Assembly: GCA_964017065.1 (NCBI GenBank)
Contig: OZ024784.1
Span: 3,453,152-3,517,151 of the forward strand
Origin: Haliclona indistincta
Taxonomy: Eukaryota > Porifera > Demospongiae > Haplosclerida > Chalinidae
DNA length: 64,000 nucleotides
Direction: 5' to 3'
The first letter of the stretch is position 1; every line of letters begins with the position of its first letter. A program made the position numbers and the translations under genes. Positions 32,837 to 43,928 of this stretch are shown here, piece after piece. The notes beneath the pieces are model-generated. The model was not told where the DNA came from. It saw nothing but the letters and a program-made list of their open reading frames with translations, and searched no databases.

Positions 32837-33095
32837 TGACATGTTTATTGATCTGGCTGTGATTGAACTGATGAAGTGTTTTGTCATCTCTTGCAGTTAT
32901 TAACCCTCGGCGCATGCGCGAGGGTTACGGTACTTGCTCCGTCGTTGTAATTTTTTGGCTACATGCAAGTGACACTATGACTTTAACATAACAACAAGTC
33001 AAGTGAATGTCCGAACCACTTACTACTATAGAACTAGAGCATGTGTAGCACCTGGCCCCTCCCCGCATTTTCTACACGTTGCACCCAGGTCCATT

Positions 33096-33184
33096 ATGGC
33101 CAGCTACAAACTTATCTACTTTAACAGCAAAGGCCGCGCTGAGCTTTCTCACTTCGTATTTGGCCAAGCAGAGATTAAATGCAT
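33096..33184 (+). pseudogene. Sigma-class GST first exon, copy 2 (orphan)
   Basis: Same sequence as at 23816, MASYKLIYFNSKGRAELSHF onward; no further exons follow. Confidence 0.7.
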
Positions 33185-33395
33185 TATTTTCGAGGACCAG
33201 TGTAAAATTTTTCTGGCCAGCAGAATTGAAATACAATTGAGCAACAAAAGCAGTTCTTCACAAAACAGGAATTCTGTTGACTTTCGGTGCAGCATCTTTT
33301 AGCTGCTACAGAGAGGTTTGCAAACAGCAGTTACAGCACATCTCTTGGTCTGTACTATGATCATAGTACTGTCTTGTGTTCTATCTGCAGATGAT

Positions 33396-34115
33396 TTACA
33401 GGATACGATGTCGCACTGCATAAGTTGCAAGGGCTGAGTCAGATAGACAAGAGAGCCTGTCGTATGAAGTAGCCTTGAGGTGAGTGCGGCGATCATCATG
33501 GAGATCATTCTTGATAAAATCAATTGCAGAGGTGCTGCGAGTCTTCTGTGCTGCAGATGGGAGCTTGGAGTTGTTGAGCAGACAGTATTTCTGAGGGTCA
33601 GTCATTTCGAATGCAGGGTCTGTGATGTATCCAGAGTCTCTGTTGGAGAGAGAGAGCGAGATCGTCGAGGTGTATTTCGACCGAATCTGGCTAGTCTCCA
33701 CCTCCTCTTCGTCTTCTTGACTTTCACAGTCACTCTCAGCAATCACTTCCAAACTCTGCCTCTTCTCCTGCTCTTGGAAAACAATCTCATCGACTTCAGC
33801 GGTCACGCTAGCTACCCGCTGCTCTATGGCTCTTCCTTCAGTGCGTAGTGAGCTGAGGTTGTCGCGGATTGAATCCAGCTCTTCTGTGAGGCGCGCCAGA
33901 GCGTCCTCGTGAGAGTCTCTTTCCAATCTCTTTCGCCAGCCACCGAAGATAGTCATGATTGATCTAGTCTCGGGCTTTGCAGAGGCGCTGTTCTTGTGCA
34001 GAGACTTGGTTTTGATGTCGTTGTAGTTGCGTCCTCCTCGTCTGAAGTTGCTTCCCAGAGTCGAGGCACGGGGACGGCTGATGTCGTTAAATGGCACAGC
34101 AACGAGTGTAGACAT
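33396..34115 (-). CDS. Single-exon coiled-coil protein, copy 2 (239 aa)
   Basis: Starts ATG at 34115. Nearly identical to copy 1; differences include IRDNLSS for IRGNLSS, SLSLSNRD for SLPLDLSNRD and LPSAAQK for LPAAQK. Reading frame fully open. TATA box at 34196-34202. Coiled-coil in the middle third, acidic run SDCESQEDEEEVE, unknown function. Confidence 0.75.
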   Translation of the reverse strand: MSTLVAVPFNDISRPRASTLGSNFRRGGRNYNDIKTKSLHKNSASAKPETRSIMTIFGGWRKRLERDSHEDALARLTEELDSIRDNLSSLRTEGRAIEQRVASVTAEVDEIVFQEQEKRQSLEVIAESDCESQEDEEEVETSQIRSKYTSTISLSLSNRDSGYITDPAFEMTDPQKYCLLNNSKLPSAAQKTRSTSAIDFIKNDLHDDRRTHLKATSYDRLSCLSDSALATYAVRHRIL

Positions 34116-34195
34116 TCTCTTTGGATAACTGCTACAAGAGAATTTTCTGATCTTGGATCTGGCTATAAGTGAAGCTCACTGCGCAACTAGACCGC

Positions 34196-34202
34196 TTTTA
34201 TA
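34196..34202 (-). promoter_or_regulatory. TATA box of coiled-coil gene copy 2
   Basis: GGTATAAAAGC on the minus strand, the same context and distance as in copy 1. Confidence 0.6.
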
Positions 34203-34850
34203 CCGGGGCGCGAGGAAATAAGAAACGTCACAATTATAGTAGTACACCTTACGTGTGTTTTTCAATTGTTTGTTCTGTTTGTTTTTTCTTATTGCCAATA
34301 ATTTATTATTATCACTTAACTCATTAATTTTATCACTTGACTATATTTATTATTCATTTCTCTATCAGGTATAATCATTTATCACTTGTCTATTTATATT
34401 CATTTCTTCATCAGGTATAATCTTCTATCTATGTTGTGTTCTGTTTCTGTTGATAATAATAATAATAACTAATAATCACCATCGTCTATTTTATATCCTT
34501 CAACATTATCAGCAGCTTTATAACATAATTTTTTGACCTAACTGACATAGCGGATAGCGATTCCATTGATATCACGCGCTTCGTCGCGTTAGCTGGGCAG
34601 TAAAAACAGCGGCGCTGTGTTTATAATAGAGCTCTGAATTTTGGTCAAGGTTATGGAAGCTTACTAGTGAAATTGCATTGCAGAAAGGAAATAAGTAAGA
34701 CAAGTTACGATAAATTGAAAGTTTTTCTAGCGAGCGCCGTGGCTAGACGGAAGTGCACGTCCGGTAAAAATAAATTGTACATGTATGTAGGGCCTAGCTG
34801 GTAGACTATGTAGGGTTTCCAAAGAAAATATCGACAGTCACAGATTCAGC

Positions 34851-36055
34851 GGGCTTGCATCTCGGTGTGTAGAGTGGTTTGACCCGAACATAGAACTGAC
34901 AAACAGAGAAGCGCCAAATCCTTCCTTTTTGCAGGAAAAAAATAAAAACTCTCGAAATAACTGGGCGGAGCTACATGTACATTCGATATTCAGCTATGAT
35001 TCAGCGCCAAAGCTAGTCAGGCCACGCCTGACTACGCCAAAGCTTAGTTTTGTTGGTAAGGATGCACAGGATCATGCTGGCAAGAGTTCCAAGCTCTTCG
35101 ACGTCGCAGTGCGTTGTAAATTGTGCTGTAGTATCCCTAATGCAGATTTTACTTAGTTAGGTATCAATACATCTGCATAGCAAGTTTATGAAGTTCATAC
35201 ACTTCCTTCCATCTGGCTAAAAAACAAACAAAAATAAAACAGAAATATTTTGAGCCAGATGGAAGGAAGTGCATGAACTTCATAAAACTTGCTATGCATT
35301 GATACTTTCTTTTAATTCAAGTAAGTTCAACTTATTGGAAGTGGTCCCTTATTATACTTTTTTTTTTCAGGAAGATGACAAAGACAAGCATACAAGTACA
35401 ACTAACATGTTTTGTGTCACTTTGGACTGTACAATTATTAATATTAAAACCAGTTTATTCTCACTCAATTTTCAAATGAATTTTATTGCGATAGCATTGG
35501 ATAACCATACCGTTTATTTAGAGGGCAAAATGTAGCTGAAATTCACACAAAATTCAGTTTAAACTCATTCAATTTTCATATGAATTTTATAGCGATAGCA
35601 TTGGATAACCATACAGTTCATTTAGAGGAAATTTATACAAAATTTAGCTGAAATTCACACAAAATTCAGAGGAAAAACAATAGAAACTCATACACAATTT
35701 AGATGGTATAATTCATTTATATTTCATACAACTTTCATATCTTTCCTGCAGTAGTGTAGGGTTACTATTGCACAATTTACAAAAGCGCTGGAGTATACAA
35801 CGCATAAAGATCGCGGCGACGTCGAAGAGCTTGGAACTCTTGCCAGCATGATCCTGTGCATCCAAAACTAAGCTTTGGCGCTGGATGTAGTTTTACGATT
35901 GGCTACATGTAGTTTGAACCAGAAGGAATTTACTTACGATTGGCTAGCTCCGCCCAGTTATTTTGAGTTTTTATTTTTCCTGCAAAAAGGAAGAACTTGG
36001 CGCTTCTCTGTTTGTCCGTTCTATGTTCAGGTCAAACCACTCTACACACCGAGAG
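34851..36055. repeat. Large foldback element, copy 2
   Basis: Same left arm (CAGCGGGCTTGCATCTCGG, GTGTGTAGAGTGGTTTGACC) and right arm (ending near TCAAACCACTCTACACACCG) as the element at 25573-26458. The centre to the right of the inner hairpin is replaced by a different 450-base segment. Lacks the 22- and 44-base hairpins found in copy 1. Confidence 0.75.
35311..35757. repeat. AT-rich insertion in foldback copy 2
   Basis: Contains two ~50-base direct repeats (TGAATTTTATTGCGATAGCA at 35477 and a TGAATTTTATAGCGATAGCA copy at 35580) each followed by TTGGATAACCATAC and TTTAGAGG, plus short repeats of AAATTCACACAAAATTCAG. No coding evidence. Absent from the paralogous site at about 26010. Confidence 0.55.
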
Positions 36056-36311
36056 TGATTGGACTTCCGGTCGTTTGCTGTTCAGTGGTTTCCTGTCATC
36101 GATTTCTCCGTTTCCTCATTTCCGTTTCCCATTTCTTATTTCGACCTTATACCACACTGCCTCACGAGATCATGTGAACGATAATTCTCCGCATAACTGC
36201 AGGTGGTTGATATTTCAATGATGAATAATGGGCTATGTATGGCAGGTGGCAATACAGTAGAGAGATAGTGATACACAATAAATACATATAGTATGCATTG
36301 GACATATAGTA

Positions 36312-36454
36312 TACAGTTGTTTACGAAGATCTTGCGTAACGGAAGCAAAAGCAGAAGTGTGACGCTGGCCAATCAAATTCACTTTTTGTCTGATTGGCCA
36401 ACGTCATACTTCTGCTTTCGCTTCCGTTATGCAAGATCTTCACAAACAACTGTA
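36312..36454. mobile_element. 143-base foldback MITE, copy 2
   Basis: Same as the element at 26745-26887, carried in the segmental duplication; CATTGGA on both sides. Confidence 0.75.
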
Positions 36455-37199
36455 CATTGGAAGAGAGTAAAATAAAAGTGATATCCAATTGAAATCAGTG
36501 CAATAATAGTCATAGACAATTTCAAATCCAAATAATAATTCACCATCAACAGCTACAACCAATAATTGTTTGAAGATTGGAAATGCTGCATAAACAAAGT
36601 TGCTGACCATTACAACAAATAGATCAATCATTGGCAGTCTCTTGCTCCTTTAGGAACAGCTGTAGATAAGTCAATCACATAATTGGGTTTCACAAATAGA
36701 ATCCTGTCATCTGCACTGAACTAATTACTACTTGTTTGCTGATAAAATTAATAGCCACAAAGTTTCACTTACATGTATACAGGAAACTAGCATGATGTAC
36801 ATATGTGGTGTTTCTCTCTTCAAATTTACTTTGTGATTCAAAATATGTATTTATCAAAAATACAATAGGCAATGGGCGCCAGTTAGCTCACATTCTTTTC
36901 TAGAAAACTACATGTACATGAAATCTGCCAGTAATGCCTAGCAAAAAAATCAAAAAACGGCATACCTCTCATGTCATCCCTCAGCATAGGGAGCATAATA
37001 ATGTTTAGTATGACACATTAGGAACTACCACTTGGGTTTGTAGTAAACACTGTAAAACCAACAAGAACTCAGTGGAAACCCATGAATACATATAATACAT
37101 ATCCTGGTATGTACTAAAAAATAGAAACTGCTGTCTGGCGTTATAAGAAGGAAGAGGGGTTTTCTCTACTACACATGGGTTGCTATGTAACTTGGCATG
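36455..37199. other. Intergenic region, no gene seen
   Basis: Shared with 48340-49040 and 58500-59190 (for example CAACAGCTACAACCAATAAT, GGGCGCCAGTTAGCTCA). Open frames are short, AT-rich and not shared in frame. No RNA gene recognised. Confidence 0.5.
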
Positions 37200-37246
37200 T
37201 AGTCTCGCGGGCCAGATGTTCCCAGAACGTCTGGCCCGCGAGACTA
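37200..37246. mobile_element. 47-base hairpin element with 9-base target duplication
   Basis: TAGTCTCGCGGGCCAGA... pairs with ...CGTCTGGCCCGCGAGACTA; arms of 22 bases with one mismatch around a 3-base loop. Flanked by CTTGGCATG at 37191-37199 and 37247-37255. The paralogue at about 49036 reads AACTTGGCATGTAAAGGC with one copy, i.e. an unoccupied site. Confidence 0.85.
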
Positions 37247-37255
37247 CTTGGCATG

Positions 37256-37665
37256 TAAGGCTGACTACAGTGCACTGCAATTATAGGTTAATTACACACA
37301 AGATTACATAACTTGATCCAGTACTCACATACACTGCTTGTTCTATATTACCGACAAGCCCATACACTGTGTGACTCAGGCTAAGGGAATTGGCTATTTG
37401 ATACTATAGACTTTGTTGATCATGTGATCTTGGGCTTTGCTAGTTAGTATCATCTACACAAGTTACAAGGAGCATTATTGTAGTAAATTTAGTGGTTTGT
37501 TTGCAGGTTGCTGTAAGTGTAGTGAGCTAGATATGCTCTGACAATCTCAGCTACCACTCAATACCACTTTTCTTTTCATTCTTTTCTCCACACTACGTGA
37601 GTGAAACCAAAATATTGTACTTTATTGTGAGTATGATCTTTATAAACTGATTATGTGTACATGTT
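37256..37665. other. Spacer before type-B relic 4
   Basis: Shared with the 49-kb and 59-kb copies in part. Contains GGGCTTTGCTAGTTAGTATC and the CACACTACGTGAGTGAAACC block. No gene supported. Confidence 0.4.
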
Positions 37666-37667
37666 AG

Positions 37668-38095
37668 GTGATTTTCTCGCCATGCAAGTCTAACTTTTCA
37701 ATTCACTTTTTTTGTTTTCCTTTACTAGAACTATTTCATTGGTCCAGTCCCTCAGTAGCTAGTGCCATTGACCTGCTTTGTATCACCTATTATATTTTGC
37801 TACGTATGAGTACTACTATACTACTGCTGTTCTGGGATGTAGCTGTGAAATTTGCTGTGGCTTATTATGTTAAGAAAATTCTCATAAAAGGAGCATGCCA
37901 TCAGGTAATCTTCACCACCCCAAATCCTGTGTATAGATATCTTTTAGACAATAGAGATGAGAACTGTGTGCCTGAAGCTGTCTGTGATAAGCTGGCAACT
38001 CTTACTGTGTGCACTTGAACTTGATCATGATACAGTAGAGACTGCAGCTGCTGACCAGAAAACTATTTTGATAAAAAATTTGAAGTGATGAGATG
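37668..38095 (+). pseudogene. Type-B receptor relic 4 (longest TM and tail frame)
   Basis: Open from about 37668 to 38018: after an inserted hydrophobic stretch comes STTILLLFWDVAVKFAVA, YYVKKILIKGACHQ, then VIFTTPNPVYRYLLDN and RDENCVPEAVCDKLAT, ending at a frame break (LTVCT, stop). The order helix, basic stretch, NPVY, tyrosines parallels the TM and tail exons of the main family, which identifies these relics as a sister receptor. The downstream LELD piece is cut short at CTGCAGCTGCTGACC. Confidence 0.6.
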
Positions 38096-38363
38096 AAAGA
38101 GATTGAACACATCGTTGCATTGTATTACATGTAATGACACACTAACTATGTGATACATGAACTAGTCAAACATACATTATATCTGCTTGTTAGTATAGTC
38201 TAAAACTGACTGATCACATGTATGTTTACAGTACAGAAGGTTTCGTTACAGTTGATAAGCAGTACAGTATTGGCTTCATCAATACTGTAGTCGTCTATAG
38301 TACAGAGTAGTGGAACCTGTTAGTTGCTGCTGATAATCAAGATAGCTAGCTGTTCACACTGCA

Positions 38364-39751
38364 ATGAAGAGTGTTTTGGTAATAGTTTGCTTGATTGCTG
38401 TTGGAAAAATGTCAGCTGGTAAGCTACTGTAGCTAGATTATTATTTAGCTATTATTTATTTGATAGGAGAATGTTCTGTTCCTTTCATGATTGGAAGCTT
38501 TGGTGATTGCTCTGCAAGGTAAACTTAACACTGCAGCATACATTTACAATGTTTTTCTCTTCTAGATCAGAGGCAGAAACCTATTTCAGTGACTCTATTG
38601 ATATCCTAGCATGCCGGTTGTTTGGTGATTTGGATTTCAACTCTACTAATTCTACCAACTCATGGCCCAATATAACAGATACTTGTATACAACAGTTAGA
38701 GCTTAACATTAGAGCATTCTTGTATCGTTCCACTGTCAGAGGACAAGGCAACCCACTAAAAGCAGCACATTGTCAGATATATGAACTAACTATGCAATGC
38801 AGAATGGATTGCTTGCTAACCATTCTTTTCCTTGGTGGTTCTATGGATTTGTTTGGCTATATTCACCTGAGAGGCATTAGCTGCAATGAAACACTGTTCA
38901 ACACAAGTATTAACACCATATTCAATAATGCAAACAATATCCAACCCACTTTTGTACCAAGACAATTGGTCGAAGGTAAATTATCCTTTACTCATTTCTC
39001 TCTAGTTTTCTCTTACCTATTTTAGTATCTATGACAGTACCAGTATCTACAACCATCATCCCAATACTGTCATCTTCCAACATCATGCCTTCAGCTATCT
39101 CATCTTCATCCACTTCCATCACTGTTCTTACAACTAACCAGTTGGTTATTCATTCAAAAATTTCTACAACACTATCCATCACCACTTCTATACAATACTT
39201 CACTTCCTCCACTGTTCCTTCGCCATCACAATTAGCCAACAGTGAGTACTTACAGTCTAATCATCTAATATCCGATTTCATCATCTTAAATGTCAACACA
39301 TATTATCTAGATTCAGAAACCTGATAAAACTAACAATGTCTCTATTGCTCAGGTGGTGCTGATGTTAGTATTTTAGCTGTCTTCAGTACTGTTGTTGCTC
39401 TTCTTATCATTATTGCTCTTGGGACAACCCTGACACTTGTTGTTGTGCTGATAAGGCACAAAACACACACACAAAGTGAGTTCTATACAACTGCATTGAT
39501 CAATTGTAAGTTTCTCTTTATTGGAAGACACTGATGAGAACTCTCAAGGAAGAAGCGGTGCAGTCATCCCCACCAACCCTAATCCTGTGTATGGGTGCTT
39601 GCCAGACAATGAAGCAGAGATTCTGGTTGATACAAATGTTGCCTATGAAGGATCTAAAGCTCTTTCTAACATTGAACCAGTCTATGATACTGTGGACACT
39701 GAACCGGATTACGATATAGTGAACACTAATTCCATGGTTTCCACCCCATGA
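38364..39751 (+). CDS. Tyrosine-tail receptor copy 6 (intact, 359 aa; shifted exon 6 acceptor)
   Basis: Exons: 38364-38418, 38467-38518, 38566-38975, 39026-39241, 39353-39475, 39528-39751 (TGA). The usual exon 6 acceptor ATTAG is mutated to ATTGG; the next AG three bases on keeps the frame and costs one residue (NTDEN for KDTDEN). The ectodomain starts RSEAETYFSDSIDIL and has all eight cysteines; the variable stretch is LELNIRAFLYRSTV, GQGNPLKAAHC. Tail NPVY, AYEG, VYDTV, DYDIV. Intron 3 is 50 bases. Followed by transporter relic 3. Confidence 0.8.
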
Positions 39752-39987
39752 TGACATGTTTATTGATCTGACTCTGTGATTGAACTGATAAAGTGTTTGT
39801 CATCTTTTGCAGTTATTAATAGACTAGTGTAGTGCTGGTCGTCACAGTGAAGCTTGCTTGTTCAAAGAGTACTGATACTAGCTTCAATCTAATGTTTACT
39901 GGTTGCATTTATTTTCAGCGCAACAAGCTTTGCAATTTTTTAGGCTACGTGCAACTGACACTATGACTTTAACATTACAACAAGTTG

Positions 39988-41054
39988 AGTGAATGTCCGA
40001 ACCACTATACTTCCTATACAGCTGATTGCAGCAAACTTGGAGTGGTGTGGTGTTGACCAAAAATATGAGTGTTTGTCCAATGGGTCTCCTAGCCAGTATA
40101 CCAGTCATACGATGCAAGTATGTGCTCGGTGTGGTCGTTATATTGTGGAGTACGACGACCTTATTGGCTGGATTCACACAATCATTCTGGCAACTCCTCC
40201 TCACTAGAATAGGCCTGGGCATATTGTAAGGTGATGTTATAGGTGTGGCTCATTTGATCACCGATTTACACTAAACAGTGAATCTGCGTGCACTCCTTTT
40301 GCAAGTAGCTTGATTGGTGACTATTTTGATCAGGTACAACTTCCTTGTACCAGTGTAACTAATGATGTTGTTTACTATAATGTTGTTATTGTTAGAGCTC
40401 CATGGGTACAGCAATGGGATTCTATAACTGGGGGGTCTACATTGGATACAGTCTGGCATTTGCTTTTAACTTTATTGTTGAGTATTTGAAGTGGCGGTGG
40501 GCATTCTGGGTGGCCGCTATTCCTGGACTAATAATAATAATCGTCACTGTGAAAAAACCACAAGGAACGGTGGTACAATACTAAAGCATACTTTAGAGTG
40601 TACTACTGTAACACCACTGGAGTGGGTACCACCTCTGTACCATTTCTTATTGGTTTTCTCTTGCTTCCTCCTCCATTGGCATTCCTCATGTTGCTCCCAG
40701 CATATGTTGTTGGAGAGATGTAGATTGGAATGAGTCTTGTAACATTCTCTTCCCTGGGTGTTATCTGCTAGGAGCTCTCTTTTTCTTTTTTACCTTCCTT
40801 TTCCTCTGTTTTTTCAAGAAGGATCAGCAGAGGAGCTCTAGTCGTGTCAGTATGACAATACCAGAGAAACAAGGACTCCTTTCAGATAGTGATGAAGAAA
40901 AAGAGTAAAGGGGGAAAGGGAAAATGTTGAAGACCCAGGGCCTGAAGAGAGTATACTTGACTGGGGTATTCGAATAAGACGAGAGGATCACACAGTACAA
41001 CACCTCGCAGCACGACGCATTGGTAGTATGGTTGTGTACTCACCAATTTCATGA
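39988..41054 (+). pseudogene. Spinster-like MFS relic 3
   Basis: Segments in order: MSVCPMGLLASIPVIRCK-like, YVLGVVVILWSTTTLLAG, SFWQLLLTRIGLGI; MGTAMGFYNWGVYIGYSLAF, YLKWRWAFWVAAIPGL; then a deletion straight to the GTAC...NTKAYFRVYYC region, LLLPPPLAFLMLLPAYVV, GAGATGTAG (stop for Trp), and the C-terminal MTIPEKQGLLSDSDEE end with an early stop. Exon order and GT-AG positions follow the intact gene. Confidence 0.75.
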
Positions 41055-41481
41055 CTCAATCAATGAATGTCTGAATTATTATTTGTTTTATGTTTTTTTA
41101 AGTATTTTTGTGAAAGTTAATTTAACTCAAGTAAACTAGTGACCTATTACGATGCAGTTTAGTTGAAACTCACAATATTGGGTACACTGAAAGTCCACTT
41201 GGTCATCAATGGGTCTGAAAAATAAGCAAAGTTGTGTACATATAACCTGGCATTTACTTTAAGAAACTCTCATATACTAAATTTCTCAGTGATCAAATAA
41301 AAACTGTGTACCTGAAGCTGCATCGATGAATAATAATAGTCCCTATACTTGTTACTGACTACTACCATATTTAATACCAGTATACTATATTTTTTAATTC
41401 AATGCTGCGGTCATCTATAACAGAGTAGCGGAACCTGTTAGTTGCTGCTGATAATCAAGATAGCTAGCTGTTCACACTGCA
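41055..41481. other. Receptor upstream region, short form
   Basis: Nearly identical to 18132-18560 and 63182-63609. No gene; ends in the conserved receptor 5' block. Confidence 0.5.
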
Positions 41482-42867
41482 ATGAAGAGTGTTTTGATAA
41501 TAGTTTGCTTGATTGCTGTTGGGAAAATGTCAGCTGGTAAGCTAGTGTAGCTAGATTATTATTTTATTTGTTACTGCTAATAATTATTTATTTGATAGGA
41601 GCATGTTCTGTTCCTTTCATGATTGGAAGCTTTGGTGATTGCTCTGCAAGGTAAACTCAACACATTTACAATAATTATATTTCTCTTCTACATGTAGCTC
41701 AGTGGCACTAACCTATTTCAATGACTCTATTAACATCCCAGCATGCCGGATGTTTGGTGATTTGGATTTCAACTCTACTAATTCTACCAACTCATGGCCT
41801 GATATAACAGATACTTGTATTCAACAGTTAGAGATTGACATTAGAGGGCTCTTGTATCGTTCCACTGTCAGAGGACCAGGCCAACCACTATTAGCAGCAC
41901 TGTGTCAGATATATGAACTAACTATGCAATGCAGAATGGATTGCTTACTAACCTTTCACTTCTCTGGTGGTTCTATAGATTATTTTGGCTATATTCACCT
42001 GAGAGTCATTAGCTGCAATGAAACGCTGTTCAACACAAGTATTGACACCATATTCAATAATCCAAACAATATCCAACCCAGTTTTGTACCAAGACAATTG
42101 GTTGGAGGTAAGTTATCCTTTACTCATTTCTCTCTAGTTTTCTCTTATCTATTTAGTATCTATGACAGTACCAGTATCTACTACCATCATCCCAATACTG
42201 TCATCTTCCAATATCATGCCTTCAGCTATCTCTTCTTTATCCACCTTCATCACTGTTCTTACAACTAACCAGTTGGTTATTCATTCAAAAATTTCTACAA
42301 CACTATCCACCACCACTTCTGTACAATACTTCACTTCCTCAACTGTTCCTTCGCCATCACAATTAGCCAACAGTGAGTACTTACGGTCTAATCATCTAAT
42401 ATCCGATTTCATCATCTTAAAATAATGTCAACACAGATTCAGAAACCTGATAAAAATAACAGTGTCTCTATTGCTCAGGTGGTACTGATGTTAGTATTTT
42501 AGCTGTCTTCAGTACTGTTGTTGCTGTTCTTATCATTATTGCTCTTGGAACAACCCTGACACTTGTTGTTGTGTTGATAAGGCACAAAACACACACAAAG
42601 TGAGTTCTATACTACTGTATTGCAATTTTCTCTTTATTAGAAGACACAGATGAGAACTCTCAAGGAAGAAGCAGTGGCGTCATCCCCACCAACCCCAATC
42701 CTGTGTATGGGTGCTTGCCAGACAATAAAGCAGAGATTCTGGTTGATACAAATGTTGCCTATGAAGGATCTAAAGCTCTTTCTAACATTGAACCAGTCTA
42801 TGATACAGTGGACACTGAACCGGATTACGATATAGTGGACACTATTTCCACAGTTTCCACCCCATAA
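41482..42867 (+). CDS. Tyrosine-tail receptor copy 7, tail lost by frameshift
   Basis: Exons: 41482-41536, 41599-41650, 41698-42107, 42157-42372, 42479-42599, 42641 onward. The (AC)n tract at the end of the TM exon is two bases shorter than in intact copies, so exon 6 is entered in the wrong frame and translation stops at 42651-42653 (288 residues). The rest of exon 6 to 42867 would still encode NPVY, AYEG, VYDTV and DYDIV without damage. The signal peptide, eight-cysteine ectodomain (variant FNNPNN), stalk and TM helix are intact, so a tailless membrane receptor is predicted. Intron 3 is 49 bases. Confidence 0.75.
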
Positions 42868-42913
42868 TGACATGTTGGCTCTGTGATTGAACTGATGAAG
42901 TGTTTGTCATCTT

Positions 42914-42947
42914 TAGCCTCGTACCCAGGCTCCTGGGTACGAGGCTA
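42914..42947. mobile_element. 34-base perfect hairpin element with 9-base target duplication
   Basis: Arms TAGCCTCGTACCCAGG and its exact complement around CT. Flanked by TGTCATCTT at 42905-42913 and 42948-42956. Other receptor copies have the empty site TTTGTCATCTTTTGCAG. Ends TAGCCTCG resemble TAGTCTCG of the 47-base element at 37200. Confidence 0.88.
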
Positions 42948-43145
42948 TGTCATCTTTTGCAGTAATTTAATAGACTAGTGTAGTGCTGGTCATCACAGTG
43001 AAGCTTGCTTGTTCAAAGAGTACTGATACTAGCTTCAATCCAATAATGTTTATTGGTTGCATTTATTTTTAGCGCAACAAACTTTGCAATATTTTAGGCT
43101 ACGTGCAAGTGACACTATGATTTTAACATGACAACAAGTCGAGTG

Positions 43146-43928
43146 AATGTCCGAACCACTATACTACCTATACAGCTGATTGCAGCATACTTGGAGAGGT
43201 GTGGTGATTACCAAAAATATGAGTCTGTTTGTCAAAACTGACACTATCTGGTATACAAATGGGTCCTGAAAGAAAGGGAAATGGTGAGAGAAGAAGATAA
43301 AGTAATCTGTCTACAGCTGTTGTGTCTTTCAGAGCCAGTCCAAGAACCATTTGACGGTTTTTAAGACTGCCATTAAAAGTTTATAATACTAAAGCATACT
43401 TTAGAGAGTACTACTGTAACACCACTGGAGTTGGTACCACCTCTGTACCATTTCTTATTGGTGTTCTCTTGCTTCCTCCTCCATTGGCATTCCTCATGTT
43501 GCTCCCAGCATATATCGTTGGCGAGACGTAAATTGAAATGTGTCTTGTAACAGTTGTTGAACTGGTTCCAGTGGGTGCACTGCAGTCAAAGATTGGTCTC
43601 AGAAACTCACTGTTCCTTCTCTTCCCTGGGTGTTATCTGCTAGGAGCTCTCTTTTCTTCTTATCTTCCTTTTCCTCTGTTTTTTTTTCAAGAAGGATCAG
43701 CAGAGGAGCTCTAGTCGTGTCAGCATGACAATACCAGAGAAACAAGGACTCCTTTCAGATAGTGATGAAGAAAAAGAGGAAGAGGGGGAAAGGGAAAATG
43801 TTGAAGACCCAGGGCCTGAAGAGAGTATGCTTTGCTGGGGTATTCGAATAAGACGAGAGGATCACACAGTACAACACCTCGCAGCACGACGCATTGGTAG
43901 TATGGTTGTGTACTCACCAATTTCATGA
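43146..43928 (+). pseudogene. Spinster-like MFS relic 4 (with open C-terminal tail)
   Basis: The N-terminal half is reduced to PIQLIAAYLERCG and a deletion joins it to KEREMVREEDK-like sequence. The 3' part has YNTKAYFREYYC, LLLPPPLAFLMLLPAYIV, GAGACGTAA in place of Trp, VPVGALQSKIGLRNSLF, and a hydrophobic stretch. Unlike the other relics the cytoplasmic end is open: MTIPEKQGLLSDSDEEKE through GSMVVYSPIS to TGA at 43928. Confidence 0.7.

Noticed and set aside
39896..40222. Minus-strand frame MPRPILVRRSCQND (also at 29386 and 61884)
   Set aside because: It is the antisense of the transporter relic exon SFWQLLLTRIGLGI; the sense strand matches the intact gene.
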